Positions 23,753 to 38,132 of a stretch of 64,000 bases of DNA are shown here, piece by piece. Below the pieces are notes generated by a model. That model did not search any database. It was not told the origin of the DNA and saw only the letters and a list, made by a program, of their open reading frames with translations. Positions within the stretch are counted from its first letter, which is position 1; the number at the start of each line of letters is the position of its first letter. The stretch spans positions 310,001-374,000 of the forward strand of contig OZ237764.1 in NCBI GenBank assembly GCA_965178125.1, read 5' to 3'. Source of the DNA: Bilabrum cf. latius (lineage: Eukaryota > Bigyra: Bicosoecida > Bigyra > Bicosoecida). Made by a program: the position numbers and the translations under genes.

Positions 23753-26700
23753 ATGTCTTTCAGCCTCCCATTTTCGATCAAGACCCAAGTTTAGAAGCAC
23801 ATAAACGTGCTGCAGCATGATGCGGATCCAGTCGCCGGGCTTTTCGAGCTTGCCGCTCATGACGGTGATTTTGCGACCGCACTTATTGAAGGAATTCAGG
23901 ATGACGATGTATGCAACAAACCCGAAATGGAGTACGTGCTAACACCTGATGATCGCAAGGATGCTGTTTGGAGAGCTGTGCTCGCGGTTAGAGCAGCTGC
24001 CGCTGGCCATGAAGAAGACGGGCTAGCCAGGCCGGGCCTGCTCGCCTCCATTGCTGAAGAACTCAGTGCGACGGGCAGCGCACCTTCTGACTTTCACAAG
24101 CTTGTTGAGTACCGGCTTGCAGTTCTAGAGTACGCACTGAGGTTGGACCTGATCTTGAGGTCGACAAAAGACGTCGCGCGGCTAACCATGGACGTCCCAA
24201 GGCCTGCAATGCCTGTGTCAGGTATGCGCGTGGTACGAGGACCAAATTGGTGGTAAGTCATGAGTACCTTGAAACGGTCCAATTGATTGCTGCCATCGAT
24301 ATGGAAACGGGCCACTGTTGCTATGCCGGCTGCAAGCTACCAAGCGCTCCGCTGCCAATGCTAGCAACCTGTGCTCTTGCCAACTATACCGCAACCGCAG
24401 CTGGAAAGACGAAGACGGCAAGAAAGGGAACCTCGGAACTATAAAAACTGTTGCACCCAAGGCTCCTGTGCCCCAGCCAGGCGGCGAGGGTGCCGCAGAA
24501 CAGGGCCCCGCTTGCATCGTCCGCGTGCAGTGGGACGGGAGTGCTTCCATGTCCGATGTGGCGTACCGTTGGAACGTGGTCGTGCCCCCCCTTTCTGACG
24601 AGGCCTCAGATGAGGATAAGGCAAAGCACCGCAAGGAGGGGGGAACTGGCCGCAAGTTTGACCTGCAGGTAGTCGCGATGCCTATGGCCTACACGACCGT
24701 GCTGGCCAGGTGCACGGGCAGCATGGCCTTGGCGCGGTACTCATCAGAGCTGAATACAGATGCCGAGCCCGTATCGCGCCAAGCACTTTTCAAGCAGTTG
24801 CTGAAGCTGCAACCGAATCCCGTACACCACGGCACACTCCAGTGCCAAGCATTCAGGGACACGATCCCTGTCGCCGAGAAGATCGGTGGCATGTCGATGG
24901 ACACCATCGCTGATGTGCTACTGGGCGAAAGTCACGGGTCGCCCAAGGCAATCGAGGCTATGGCGGAGGCTATGCACGCGCAGGCTAACGCCGTGAGCAT
25001 GCACGCAAAGGCAGTCGTGTCTGCATACGGCCGCGGGAACAGGCGCGGCAAGCCAAGCAAGTCGGACCGCAGGAGCATCAACAGGGCCAAGGACAAGGCC
25101 AGGGAGCTGCTCGCCAAGGCCTCGAGCATAAACGACGCAGAGCAGGGCCCCGGTGGGGCTGCCACGGCGGGGATCATGCTGCCCGGTGGACGGCTCCCGG
25201 TCACGAGGGAGGATCTTGGCACAGCCGCCAAGCAGCTCAGGGGTCTGTCGTGGTCCCTTGCGCATGCCGCTTTTCTCCGCATCGAGAAAGCGCTCAGGGA
25301 CGTGAAGAGAGACGGCGCTGCCGATGCTGCTGCAGCCAAGAAGCCGGTCACAGCTCCTGGTCCGGGTCCAGCAGACGAGGACCTATATCAGATGGTTCGA
25401 GCCCTTGGGCCCGACCCATCCGCGGAACTATCCGCGGAGGCCTTCGGCGACGGCCTTAAGAGAGACCAGGGCTACCTCATTAACGGGGCTTTGGAGCGGG
25501 CCGTGCTAAATGCCATGCGCATGGTGATCGGCGCGGCTGCGGAGACGCTCCGCGGCACCGAGGCGTAGCGCTCCATTGCTAAGGCCGCTGGGATCGTGAA
25601 CGCGGCCAAGCGAGCGCAGATCAAGGCAAAGCAGGACATTGCGCAGGCGAGAGCTGCGAGGGAGCAGGCGGAGTAGGAGGGTGATGCCTCGCCTCGCCGC
25701 GGGCGCAGCTCCTCAACGGACAGCGAAGGATCGGCCATGTCCGAGCCCGAGAATGTGGACGCTTTCATGAGGCGAGCAACGGGAGCTGCTGCGGGAGGAA
25801 GTGCGTCTGATGGTTCAGATGCGCCTCCGAGCGCTGCAGTTGCAGCCGGTGGTGCTACCCCTGCGAGTACGGGAGGCACGTCCTTGTCCCATTCTGGCGG
25901 TGAAGACCAGGAGCGGCTGGACAGGCAGATAAGGGACTTCAGGCTTGGCAGCAGGGGGGCACAGGCCGCGGAGGCAGTTGCGCTTGCCGAGCTGGCAGTG
26001 GCACGGTTCATGGCTCGGAAACAGAAGAAGGGCAAGAAGGCGTCTGCGGGCCCCTCGGCAGGGGGTGCTGCCTCTGGAGCGGCTGGGGTGGAGGCGGAAG
26101 ATCCTATCTTGGCTCGCTTGGAGGAGGTGGCCAAGGAGGCTGTGGACCGTGCAGAGAAGGCAGAAGCTTTGGCCGCGCCCGAATCGATCCGCGGGAGCCA
26201 TGGCTTCACTCGTGTGGCTCAGGACAAGGGCATCAACTCTCTCGCGGTTATGGCTGCGGCAGTACTCCGGGCGTCGTCAGTGGCGGTGGAGGCCACGGTG
26301 GAGCAGATCAGGCAGCTTCTAGCAGAGGCAAAGAGGAGAGGAGGGGACGCAGTCGACTCGGAGATCGAGCACAAGTTCGGTCTGATCTCGAATGCCCTGT
26401 GGGACGGTGTGTGCGGGCGGCTGTGCATGCCCCTGGTTCTGTCTTTGCTGCCGTTTGCCTCGAATCTGCCAGTGGCTATTCTGCTCCTTCCCTCTCTGGT
26501 TCGACTGACAAAGGCCGTCAGCGAAGCAGTGCAGGTGCTGCCAGCTGCTAGACAGTCGGCCAAGGCAAGGGAATAGCACGAGCAGAGAGTACTCAGGTCG
26601 AGCGCAGCGGATGAGATGGCCGGCGGCAGTGGGGGCGGCCAGGGTGGCGAGCACTACGAGACTCCTCCGCCTGCTGAGCCGCAGCATTCTCCGCTATTCT

Positions 26701-29700
26701 CAGGCAATTGGAACGCCGACCCGCCCGCGGATATCGAGGGCGGCATGCGAGCGCGCAACCGCTTCGTTGTTGCAACCATGCTGTCGCGGCCCTCCAATGA
26801 AGCTGGTGGCGCGCCGGGGCGCACCCACTGGCTCGTTGACCTTCAGCATACGCTGGTCCTGCTGTCCTCGCGAATGACAGCCACCTCCGTAGCTGGCGTG
26901 CCCGAGGGCCGAGTGGAGCACGCGGCCCAGCCCTGGCTTCAGAGCGGGATCCTATCTGGCGGAGCAGCACTCCGCTCCCTCGAGTCGCTCAGGGCAGATG
27001 CAGCGCGGTCTGCCCACGGCACCGACACGGGCGGTGGGACGGCTCTCTCCGAAGCTGCAGCCAAGATGGCCACGACTGCCGATGAACTGTCGTGGGACAA
27101 CGAAATGTTCTCGATCGCGGCGGGGGAGGCAGGGGCAGCTGCAGGCAGCGGATCTGAAGGAAGGGAACCAGCGGACCCGTCGGTGGCGTCTGCCAACCGC
27201 AGCGCTGCCCTCCTGGCAGAGGACCTCACCCAGACCGTGCGCTGGCAGGCGGCGCTGTGCGTCGGCGAGGACTCGGCGTAGTACCCTGTCAGTGACCAAG
27301 AGGCACTCACGGCGATGAAGGCCGCTGACCCTCGAGTCAACGGCGCGGCACGACCGGCAGCAGATGCTGAGAGCAGCAGCGCTTCAGGCAGCGCGGCGGA
27401 CGATGCAGAAAGCAGGGTCGATGGGCTTAGCGTGGTACAGCTTCAGCGCGTTGCCAGCGACGGCGGCGTGGCTGATGCGGCACGTCACCTGTCCGACGGG
27501 GTAGAGCTCGACGTTGCCGCCGAGATCGAGGGATGCCTGTGGGATGTCGCGATGAACCGGCAGTTCAGTCCCTCGGCGGAGGTTCTCGAGACCATTGCCG
27601 AGGCATGCGCTGCCGCAGCAGAGAGCTGCGAGGACGAGGGGGAAAAGGCTCGTCTGCAGGCAATGTCCGACGTAGCCTCTTCAGCGATTGATCCAGCGAC
27701 AGAAGGATCCCTGTCGTCCTCTACTGTGGGAAAAGCAGTGGTGCACCAGGTGAGAAAGATGACAGGGTACAGGTACAAGCTTCCGGAGGGGGTCCGGCCC
27801 AGGGATGCAGCTCGCGTGCTCGCTGCCCTGTGCAAGCACAGCGGGCTCGGTGTTGAAGTGTACGTGCGTTGTACCGCCGCGACTATGCAGTCAGCACCCT
27901 CTTCGGAGGCCACCAAGGCGGCGGAGAAGCTAGTGTCGCTACCCTTGGGATCTCGCATGACAGTCGCCTGGCAGCAGACGAGGGAGTACTGCCGGTTTGC
28001 GGAGCGGCTGGTGACCTTCGACAGCAGCGATTTCTTCCAGCAGGCGCTCTCGACCATGCCTGAAGACCAGGGCCTCGGCGTGTCCAAGTGGCCCTGGCAT
28101 TCCGAAGCCAATTCCATCGTAAGGCGCAGTGCAGAGTCTGCACAGCGCCGGGCGAATGAGCTCGCTGCGGAGCACCTCGCTGCACGCCGTGGTGGCGGCA
28201 GCAGCGAGAGCAAGGAGGCGGAGGGTGGCGCCGAGGGCGAGAGCAAGGAGGCGGAAGAACCAATAGTTGCAGGCGAGATAGCTCCCGCTGGTATGGCCAG
28301 AGAGGCCTCAGAGGCATCGGAAGAGGCCGAGGCGCAGATGACAGCGGCCGGGGGGAGGCGATTCTATCGCGGCCGGGACGGCATGGACGTGGTGACGAGC
28401 TGGAAGGAAGCTCGGGTGCAGCTTGGCCGCAGGGCTCTGTTCATCTTGGCCATGGCTCCTGCCCAGCGGGTCGCGCGGTACCCGGTGCAGCAGCCAAGGG
28501 AGGCACTGGCACTTGAGAAGCTGCTGGCTGGGGATGAGGCTCGCAGCGGCGACGGCAGCGGAGGCGAGGCACCCGCAGGCTCGCTGGCACCTCTTTCCAT
28601 GTCACGATGGAGGTCTGCTTTGGAGCGAGGGGAAGGCAGCGGAGCCGGATTTGGCGGGGCTGCCGGCTCCGACTTGGAGTTACCGGGAGGAGAGGCTGGC
28701 TCACTTGCCGAAGCAGTCAGCCGCGGGCTGCCTCAAGACGGTGACTCCACCAAGCTGCTGATGGCGAACGCCATCCTGTATATCATGCACGGTGACCGGT
28801 ACCCACCCAGGGTGCTGCTCACTGTGATGCGGGCCAGGCACGCAAGGGCAGCACAGCGAAGGTACGGCCTGCGAGCTGCTCTTGCGCTGCTCAAGGTGGC
28901 ACCGCAGGCTGTGTGTCGCAGGGAGGTGCTGGCTCAGCTGAGGCCCGCGCTTCGAACCAAGGTCTCGTGGGGCTCTGGGCATGCTGGCCCTGTATCGGCG
29001 ACTGGTAGTGTCGCTGCCAGCCAGTCCCACGCCGCGGCTACCTCGGCCAATGGTGGCCCTTCCTCTGGTGCCGGTAGTGGTGGTGGCGCCCCGCCGTCCG
29101 CTGCCGATAGCAGCCCCGGTTTTGATCCGTTCACGGGAGCTGCGGTGCCATCGGTCGGTGTTGCAGATGCACCTGCAGTAGCTGAAATGGCCAGCGTGGA
29201 CCTGAAAGAAGAGACTGAGGAGGCCCGCAGGCTGAGCGTGACTGTGCGTCATCACGCTCTGAAGGGCCTCGAAGGGGTCGACACGAGCGCTCGCCGGGCG
29301 GTGTTCTCTGCGTTTGTCGAGGTGGGCGTCCTCGTGTCGGAGCTGCAAGCTGCCAGCGAGGAAAACGGCGAGGTGTTGCTTTCACACGCATGCCAGTGGC
29401 TGCTGGGTACGGATCATCAGGCTTCAGAGCACGAATTCATCCTCAGGACGGGCATCCTTCCTCGGCTGTACGCGTCTTTCAGCATCGTGCCTGGTCCGTT
29501 GCTGCTGCACGGGGCCGGTGGCTCTCCTGCTGCGAGTGGCCGCGGGGCCAGGTAGTCCCAGTGGTCGGCTTGGTCGGAGGATTTCGTGCGTCGCGCTATG
29601 GCGAGCGGTACCCTGTCTCGTTGGGAGCTGCTGGCCCACGTCGCATCGGCGGGAGCGCCCCCAGGTGACGCGAACAAGGCCTGGTTCGAGGACACTGGGC

Positions 29701-32700
29701 TGCCCGGCACGGAGGCGGGCGCACTGGCACGGTCCCTATCGGAGGCCCAGGCCATCGCGCTGTACAGAGAGGCAGCGCGCCGCTGGGAGGCGGCTGGGCA
29801 AGCACCGACTGGCAGCTCGGTTGTCGGGCACGCGGGCTCAATGTCCGCTCCGCCCATGGCCCGCCTCGCATCCACAGATGCACCCGGTGGGGTCGCTGGT
29901 CCGGCCAGCCCTGATGCCGTGGTGAGGGCGAACCTTCGGAGCAGTTCGTGGTCGTTGTTTAAGAGGATCACTGTGGGGGCAGTGGGCGTCCGCAGGCGCG
30001 ATGGGTTTGACTGGATGCAGTCGGTTGTGGCCTGCCATGGCCCCGCCATCGCACGAGACGCCTTGCAACTGGCCTGCCTGCCGTCTCCCGTTGAGGCCTC
30101 CGCCGGAGGAGGTACTGGCGTGGCCCCTGCGATCAAGCCAGTGGACCCGAACGCGGTGGCGGCCGTAGTGAACCTGAGCCACATCCATCGCGACGCCCAG
30201 CCAGCCAGTGCCACTGCCGCATGGTTCGCGGCACACGCCGATCGCGCACGACAGCTTGTGGCAGGTGACCTGTCTGCCGGAGAGGGAGACCAGGCGGACC
30301 GGCCCGCCATCACCCAAGGCCCCGCCGCGGGCAGCGTATCTTCCAGTGGCAAAGCGATCGACACTGCGCAGCGCATTCGTCACACTGTGTGGCTGTGGAG
30401 GCGGGCACTCGCCTGTCTCGCAAGCGAGACCATCTCAGCGCTGGCCGTGGTGGCTGCATCAGCAGCCGAAGGGCTGCCCGCGGGATCCGACCCTCTAGCT
30501 GTAGCTGCAGGCGTCCTGGGTGGCGGGGGGACAGGCCCCGCAGCATCTACGGCAGCCGCCCGCGCCGCTGGGCTGCTTGACAGCGTCACACCGGCTGCTG
30601 CCGAAGATGCCTTGTACCGGAGCCTGGCCCTGTTTGCCTCCACGCGCACTGTGCCAGCGGTGACCAGCGCTCTGCAGCAGCCCGCCATGCTTCGGCTGCT
30701 GGCGCTGGCCACGAGGTTTGGGTCGCTCAGGGTGCAGCGCACATCATTGCGGCTGTGGACCTCCCTCCTTGGAGCCGTGGATCTGTCAGTTGCTGATGCG
30801 TGCGTGCAGGATGCGCTGAAGTGCACACCGCAGGCATCCGCCGTTCTGCAAGACTCGGCGTCTAGTGGCCCAGGCCAGCTAACCGCCCGATGGCTCGCTC
30901 TGATCGTGGGCAGCACTTCCCCTGTGGCGCATGCGAGGCAGCAGATGGGAGTGGACGGCAAGCCCCATGCGCGAGAGGACAAGCCCGAGGCTGCAGCCAC
31001 AGCCAGGTTTCTCACAGTCGGGGGGCTCGTGGTGCCGCGCCTCAGGGGGGCGGGCCACCACATCACTGACATGGCGGAGGAGGCCGTCAGTGCCCTCCGC
31101 CGCATGCTTCGCTGGGCCGAGACTGCCGCCGTACTAGCCAGGCAGGCCAGCATCGATGACGATGCCGCGGCAGGGGGAGCGAGTCCCACCCTCTCGAGGA
31201 GCAATTCCATTTAGGCGGGTGAGTGTGGGCCCATGTGGAGCGATGCTATCTGCGTCGTGCTACGAGCCGCATTTAGCACCGACGCTGTTGCTGCCGCCAA
31301 AGCTGCACAAGACGAGCAGGCTGCCCTGGCCATACAGGCAGATGACACAGCTGCAACGTTGGCCGCTTCCGGTGGAGATGCCAAAGCTTTGTAGCTGAAA
31401 GCAGATGGCAAAGACGGCGGTGTGGGGACGGCAGGTTCAGCCAATACGCCGGCCTCCCATGCGCACGCGCTGTGCATGCTTCAGTCGGCCTTGGCAGTGT
31501 TGGAGGGTCACATTCCCGTGCTTCGGGTGGGCGGGCTGGTCTGCACCTCGGAGCAGCGCGCCAAGGCAGGTTCGCACGCCGAGCTGAGCGCGCTTCGTGA
31601 GCGCCATGCTGCCCTGGTGGTGGACTACGATCCAATGGCGTAGCCTTCGCACCAGCCGGGCGTAAGGATCGTTGAGGACAGCGGGCGCGGAGACGGGCCG
31701 GGCGGCCATGTCCAGGCAGATAGCCTTGTTGCTGCCGATACCCTGACCCCGCTCGGGCCTGCGCCAGCCCCTGCCTCTGCCCTGCGGAATGTGCTCGGCG
31801 CGTCTTCGGATGGCTCGTCACCCATGGAGGTGCTGCGTCAAGTGCTTGAAGTGGCCGCTTCGCTGAGAGTGTCTCCACCTGCAGAGGACGATGACGAGCT
31901 GAGAGGCAGGGAACAGGAGGAGAGCAAGTAGGAAGTAAGCGCATAGGCTACTGGCCTGTCGCGCTGCGAGGTCCTGGACTCATCGTCAGCAGTGGTGCAG
32001 ATTGCCGCAACTGGGCTCCGGTCACTTGAGGTTGCAGTTGCGGTGCAAGAGGTGGCAATGGAGGCAGTACGTGCTGGCGTGTTGGCGACCATCCAGGGGC
32101 TCGCCGAACAGGTGGTTGACCGCAGGAGAGTGTTGTCGCTCGATTTAGCGCTGCTGAGGAGCGTCCATCTTCGGGAGCGCATGCTAGAGTGGGACGCTGG
32201 CTTGATATTTGGTGCCGCGTGGCAGGCAGTTAAGTCTGAGAAGGAGCTGTCACCCGCAGAGCAAGAGCGCAAGGTCCAGGCTGAGGGTATTGCGGGCATG
32301 CTTGGCATGTCCGTCGAACTTGCTGTTCGCGCTCTGAAGGTCAACAACGACGACGCCAACGCCGCCGTCAACTGGCTCATGGAGGGCCACGGCGAGGCAC
32401 TCGAGTCGGGAGGAGGCCTAACAGAGGGGCCGCAGGGTAGGACGGACAGCGACAAGAGGCTCAAGCTGGCCATGGAACTCGCCTAGAACTTCGGCAAGCC
32501 GCCTCTGATCGTGATCCGTGCCCTGGAGATGTTCGGGGACGACTAGAATCGCGCCATGGAGTGGCTCATGGACAAGGGGGACAGATACATCCCCGGCCTG
32601 TCGGTGCCGGACGTCCCCGCCGCGATGCAGACGGGTCGGGGCGCGGCAGGCACGAGTTAGATCCCCAAGCGATTCCTCCAGGTGGCGGGCGTGGTGCCCA

Positions 32701-35700
32701 AGGCTTCGTCCGGGGAGGAAGACGAGGCCGAAGCAGGCGATGCTGGGACCAGTGGAGCTTCCGACCAGATCGATGATTCGGCAGCAGTGGAGGACCTTGA
32801 TGTGGGTCAGGTGGAGCCGATGGTGCAGGAGTGTGACCCCAGAAGGGTTGGATCCCTGCTGGGCGCGCCTGCCGGCAGTGGTGGTGCTGGGGCTGCTAGC
32901 GCGGCGCGCGGCCCCGGGTTGGGCGGCGGGAGCGGTGACGGCGACTCAAGCAGCGCCGTGCGCAGAATGAGGGTTGCTTATCGGACCACTGCACGCGACG
33001 TCTCGTCCTTCTCTGATCTGTCAGCTCGGGTGCAGCTGCAGACGATGGACCGGATGGTGACCGCCGTGTTGGACGGACAGGTGGATCACTCTGAGATCTT
33101 GGATCTCATCAACACCGCTATTCGGACCTCGAGGGGCAGCTCGCCGTCGCAGGTCATGGAGCGCGTGTACGACTCCCTCGCCGAGTTGACAGATGCCTAT
33201 GGGTAGGAGCTTCCGGAGTTCGAGCACTTCATGGAGGAGGGCCCGGAGGCATTTGCACAGATTAACGGGCTCGAGGATCTCGATGAAGCGGGCGGTGACT
33301 ATTCAGGCCTTCATTCCTACAGTGATATTGATGCGCAGCTTAGGGGCTATGACCAGTCTAGCCGCTACGGTCGACCCGCTGCAAGGGGCGCTCCGTCCTC
33401 TTCATCTGCCGCCGGAACTCTCCACTTGGGGCAGGCAGTCAGCTCCAAGAGGGGCAAGAACCGGCGGAACGCGCGTCGCCAGTCGAAACCCACTAGGGAG
33501 GGTGCTGCACCTCGCATGCAGCTGGCGATCGGTGGGGCCGTGCTGCTCGCCCGTGGGCCCGTCGCCGATGCAGCCGCGACTGTGCTGGGCGGGAGTGCTC
33601 TGTCCTCCGGCACAACGGATGGCGCAGCTACGGGAGGGCAGTCTGGCACGGGGCCGGGCGTAAGCCAGGGTGTTGGCATTCCGTTCGCAATCGGTGTCAG
33701 GGCACTTGCACCGGAGCTTGAGGGTGGAACCTCTAGCACCGGTAGCCGCCCTGCCGGCCGCATGATCGGCGTGGACGATTTCGGCCGATTCAACAGATAG
33801 CTCGCGCAGGCACAGGTGCTGGAGCGCCTGGTGGAAGCTGGCTTGGAGGCGGACGAGGGCCAGCTGCGGACGGAAATTGACGCCCACAACAAGAAGTACG
33901 AGAACACGAGGCTGGCTCGTCTGGAGAAGCACCGCGAGAGACTTAGGCGCAGGAGGAGAGGACGGAGAGGAGCCGGGGCTGGGCTGGGCGCGGGAGATGC
34001 GGGCGGGAAGAGCAAGTCAGCGGAGCCAGCAGTCGTGCTTGGGCCTGGCGAGGAGGACGAGGACGCGAGCTGGCTGGTGCGCGTGCCGGTGGCCAAGGCA
34101 GCGGAGTTCGCATCCAGCCTGTGCGGGCCTCTTCATATTGTGAGCGCGGTGGAGAACGGAGCCGATGATGATGAGTACGCACGGGCAGAAGAAACGGGAG
34201 TGCTCGTGCGACTGGGGACTGGAGCCGAGGCAGCCTCTGGGGCAACTCCGTCCGCTATCGTTTGCCTCGACACGGAAAGGTCGCTTCCGCGCGTCGTGCT
34301 CTGCAGGGTTGGGCAGCTTCGCGCCCACTCCCACACCTTTGCGTACCCCGTGACATCGTCTGGCGATGCGAGGACTGTGGCAGCAGCAGCTGATCTGGCC
34401 GTGGCGGTCCTCACTGCCCGCCGTGCCTTTGCTTCCATGCTGGTCTCTTGGCCCACGCAGCTACCGCACCCTCTCGGGTAGGGTGCAGGCAGCGACCTGG
34501 CCATGCGCCCTGCAGAGGGCAAGTCAACCTCTCAGGCCAGCACCCACGATGACGATACCGCAATCGCCGCGGCACAGGTGGTCGCCCGCAGCAGCTTCCT
34601 GCGCGTCCTCAAGCTGACAGCAGCAGCGGAGGACGCGGTCGCTGGGACGGGCAAGATCCCGACCGGGCAGGGCCTGGGCATTGGCAGCGACGGCGCGCTG
34701 ACTCTCCCCAGGGGGGTGCCTGCCATCTCGGCCCTCTAGCTCTTGCTTAGGCGCTGTCTCGCGTCGGAAACGTCCCGCATGGAGCAGGGCCTCGAGGACG
34801 ACCCTGCGGTTGCGAGCGGCGCAGCGGCCGCAGCCAGTGGTGCCGGATCCAGGGCTGACGCTAGCCCCTTGTTCTCTCGCTCCCTGGTCGCAGAGGTCAG
34901 CCGGAACATCCTGAGCGCCACCAGGGTCGGGGGGGCGCCATCCGCGGAACGGAAGATGCGGGAGTCGCTACATCCCCACATACCGAGCGGCAACGCATTC
35001 GATACTATCACGTGCCCGGGAGCTCGTGCCTTGTGGATCACCTTTGACCCGCGGTGCAGCCTGAGCGGCGGCACCGTGCTTCGGTTCCGAGGGGGGTCCA
35101 AGAAATCGGGTGCCACAACAGGTCAGTTCACTGGGGAGGGCGAGGCATGGCGACCCTTCGTGGTGCACGGGGACACTGTCAACGTCGAGTTCGCAGCGCA
35201 GGCCAGGGAACACTGCGGGTGGGGCTACCGCTTCTGGGTGGCCCCCATGCACGGCCTGCAGTGGGAGAACGAGGCGGAGGCGCCCGAGGAGGGGTCCCTC
35301 GAGTGGGCCCTCTTCGTCCTTGAGCTGCTGCTGAAGGACGCAAGCTCGCTGGTTGAACGTGGCGCGCTGCACGACACCGAGGTGTTTGGGGCCATGGTGC
35401 AGTACCTCAGGGCCAGGGGCAGTCCCTTCAAGCACAGGATCGTAGCCCTTCTGACCCAGCTGCTAAAGGACGTCAGGCTGTTCAAGCAGGAGGGCGGGCC
35501 GGATCTCGAGCCTCTCCGCGGGATCGAGCGGGCGGTCCTGTAGCACTGCTGCAACCTGCTCAAGGAGAGGGGCAGGGGCGGCAACTCGGCGCTGCCCCCG
35601 CAGCTGCTGCAGCTGGTCGAGCTGCTCATTACCGCGCGCACCGCAGAGAGGTCCATCCGCGCTGCTCAGCGGAGAGAGCGACGGGAGAGGGCTGCCAGGG

Positions 35701-37844
35701 AACAAGGGCCCGCGTCTGGAGCCGGTGGAGACGGCGTGGGCATGGGCCCGCCGGCGGTCGGGACGAAGTCGACAAGCGTTGCCTCTGTGGACGCAGCGGG
35801 TGTAGTGGATCCGCAGGGAGAGGGTCTCATCTTCCCGCCGCCAGAGGTACCGAGCGCAGCTGAGACGCAGCAGCTGCAGGCAGAGCTGGAGCGGCTGCAG
35901 CAGGCCGCACAGCAGAGGCAAAGGGAGCTGCAGCAGCGGCAGCAGCAGCGCGGGCGCCGTCGCTTGGGCGTGCCTCGAGACCCGGCCGACCAGGATCTGC
36001 AGAGAGCTACGCCCCAGTCCCTGTCCACTGCTCTCGTCGACGTGATGGATATGTGCGAGAGTGTATTCCTGAAGAAGCGGCTGCCGGACCAGGTGCTTTG
36101 GCACGTGGCCCTGGACAGCGGCTGGGTAAAGGACCCCTGTGAGATCACCCCCGATGTGCTATCGGAGCTCTGCAGGGACCTGCTCGGCTGGGGCACGGAC
36201 GCCGACGAAGAGCTGGTGCAGTGGGTCACCACCATCACCTCCCCTGCGAGGAGGGCCCGCGTCGCCAGCGCCAAGGAGGCCGCCAAGAAGGAAGGCGGCA
36301 AGAAGGAGAAAGGAGAGGGCGCAGAGGCCGGACTCAAGTCGGTCAGCGACAGCGGTGCTGGCGATGCCACGGATGCTAGCGACTTGTAGGCCGCAGCCGT
36401 AGAGATGGCATCGGACACGGACGACGCATTCGCGTTCCAGAAGGTGGCGGCTGCGCCTATCCGGAGCACGCGAGCTCGACTCTCTCTCCTGCAGCTCATG
36501 AATCGTCGTCTGCGGTTGGTGATGCCTCTGGTGGACGTGGTGCACGCCACTGACGAGTTCTCACTGGGGTACAAGCTCAGGTCACTGTCGCACTGCATCT
36601 TCCTCGAGTGCAAGCAGGGCGTGCTGTGGAGCGCAGTGGAGCAGACAGAGGGCAGGAGCAGCGGGAAGGAGATCAACCTGGACAACAACGTGGCGGGCCA
36701 GGCCACGGATGCAGCCCAGCGCGATCCGTCCGCCCGATAGGTGGGCACCTACCGCGGCGTGTTCCCTCAGGCATACGAGGAGCTGAAGGGGATCGGAGCT
36801 GCGGCCTGGCGCGCACCCGCCGGCACCGATTCGGGCTCGAAGCTGTTCCGCGTGTCGTTCCGGGGGGAGAGCGGGATCGACGCCGGCGGGCTGTTCCGGG
36901 ACTGCGTGCAGCGGATCGTGGAGGACGCTTTCAGCGAGCACTTCGCCCTGCTGCGCAATGTGCCCAACGGGGTCACCAAGGTGGGCGACAACATGGACAA
37001 GCGAGTGCCCGACCCCACCATCGTGCGGAGGTCGACCGATGCGCAGTGCATGCTGGAGTTCCTGGGCAGGATGATGGGCTTCTCGCTAAGGTGGAAGCAC
37101 TATTTGCCGTACGACTGGGCGCCACTGGTCTGGAAGCTGCTGCTGGAGGCAAAGCCCGATGCCAGTGACCTCATGGCGATCGACAGGCAGGCTCACGCGA
37201 GACTCGAGAGGATCAGACAGTGCCCCTCCTAGGAGAAGTGGGAGTCCGAGTTCCCGGGGCAGACATTCACCTTCCCGGACTGCACGGGCAAGGAGCGCGA
37301 GCTGTTCAGCGGGCAAGGTCACCGTCAGGTCCGCTTCGAGGAGAGGCACATGTTCGCTGATAAGGCCCTTGAGATGAGGCTGAGCGAATTTAACGTGGGC
37401 GTGGCTGCCGTGCGCAAGGGGCTGCAAGTGTGCGTGCCCGCCCGCACTCTCAAGCTGTTCACGTGGCGCGAGCTCGAGCAGCTTTGCTGCGGCGATCCGC
37501 TCGTGGACGCTGCCTACCTCAGGCAGCACACGCACTACTCGGACGGGTATTCTGAGGAACATCCCGTGATCTAGAGGTTCTGGAGGGTGTTCGATTCGCT
37601 TCCGAACAAGGACCGCTCTGATTTCGTCAGGTTCTCCTGGGGTAGAGCACGCCTTCCGAGGCCGGAGCACTTCACGACACCCTTCTCGATCCACGGGATG
37701 GGCGGCGGGGATTCAGCGCTGCCAATGGCGCACACTTGCTTCTTCCAGGTGGACCTGCCGCAGTATTCCTCGGATGAAATCATGCGTCAGAGAATCGTGG
37801 CTGTGTGCAAGTACGGGCTCGGCGGCGAGTTCCTGAACGCCTGA
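23753..37844 (+). CDS. Giant MIB/HERC2-UBA-HECT E3 ubiquitin ligase
   Basis: join(23753..24252,24401..37844), 4,647 residues, ending in TGA, with 23 UAG codons. The start at ATG 23753 is only open if the UAG at 23792 is sense. An MIB/HERC2 domain at about 155-225 (GMRVVRGPNW, then WKDEDGKKGNLGT) is split by the intron. Two UBA-like helical bundles lie at about 2790-2830 (GMLGMSVELAVRALKVNN) and 2855-2895. A CUB-like beta domain of the ZZEF1/HECTD4 type lies at about 3690-3780 (ALWITFDPRCSL, then WGYRFWVAP). The HECT catalytic domain occupies about 4280-4647. The thioester Cys is at about 4613 in HTCFFQVDLPQYSS, and the N-lobe reads FRVSFRGESGIDAGGLFRD. It should transfer ubiquitin from an E2 via that Cys. 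The long middle is alpha-helical, Ala/Ser-rich and of unknown fold. The domain mix resembles large HERC/HECTD ligases but matches none exactly. Confidence 0.88.
24253..24400 (+). other. Spliceosomal intron inside the MIB/HERC2 domain
   Basis: 148 bp, splitting a codon after its second base. The donor is GGTG|GTAAGTCA and the acceptor ACCGCAG|CTGG. Splicing restores the conserved run RGPNW-C-WKDEDG. Without it the frame ends at a TAA at 24254. Confidence 0.9.
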
Positions 37845-38132
37845 GGGCATCGTGCGGTCCCCGGATGGAGGCGAAGCTTGGAGAGCGGAAAACCATTAGA
37901 TACAAGTTGATCTTTTAAAACGATTCTACATCAGTAAAACATCGTCAGCCCGCGGGGTGGAGCTACTGCTCTGCGCCCCTTGGCCGGCGATTCGGATTCC
38001 CCGATCAGATTCGGATGCTCAGCGACGCATCAACGTCCACGACATCTGCCTCGCAAAGTTCGCCCCTTGCAGTCGCCCGCACCAGCGCAAGCTGCTTCCT
38101 TGCTTCGCCAAGAAGAACAAGCAAGTGCCCCT

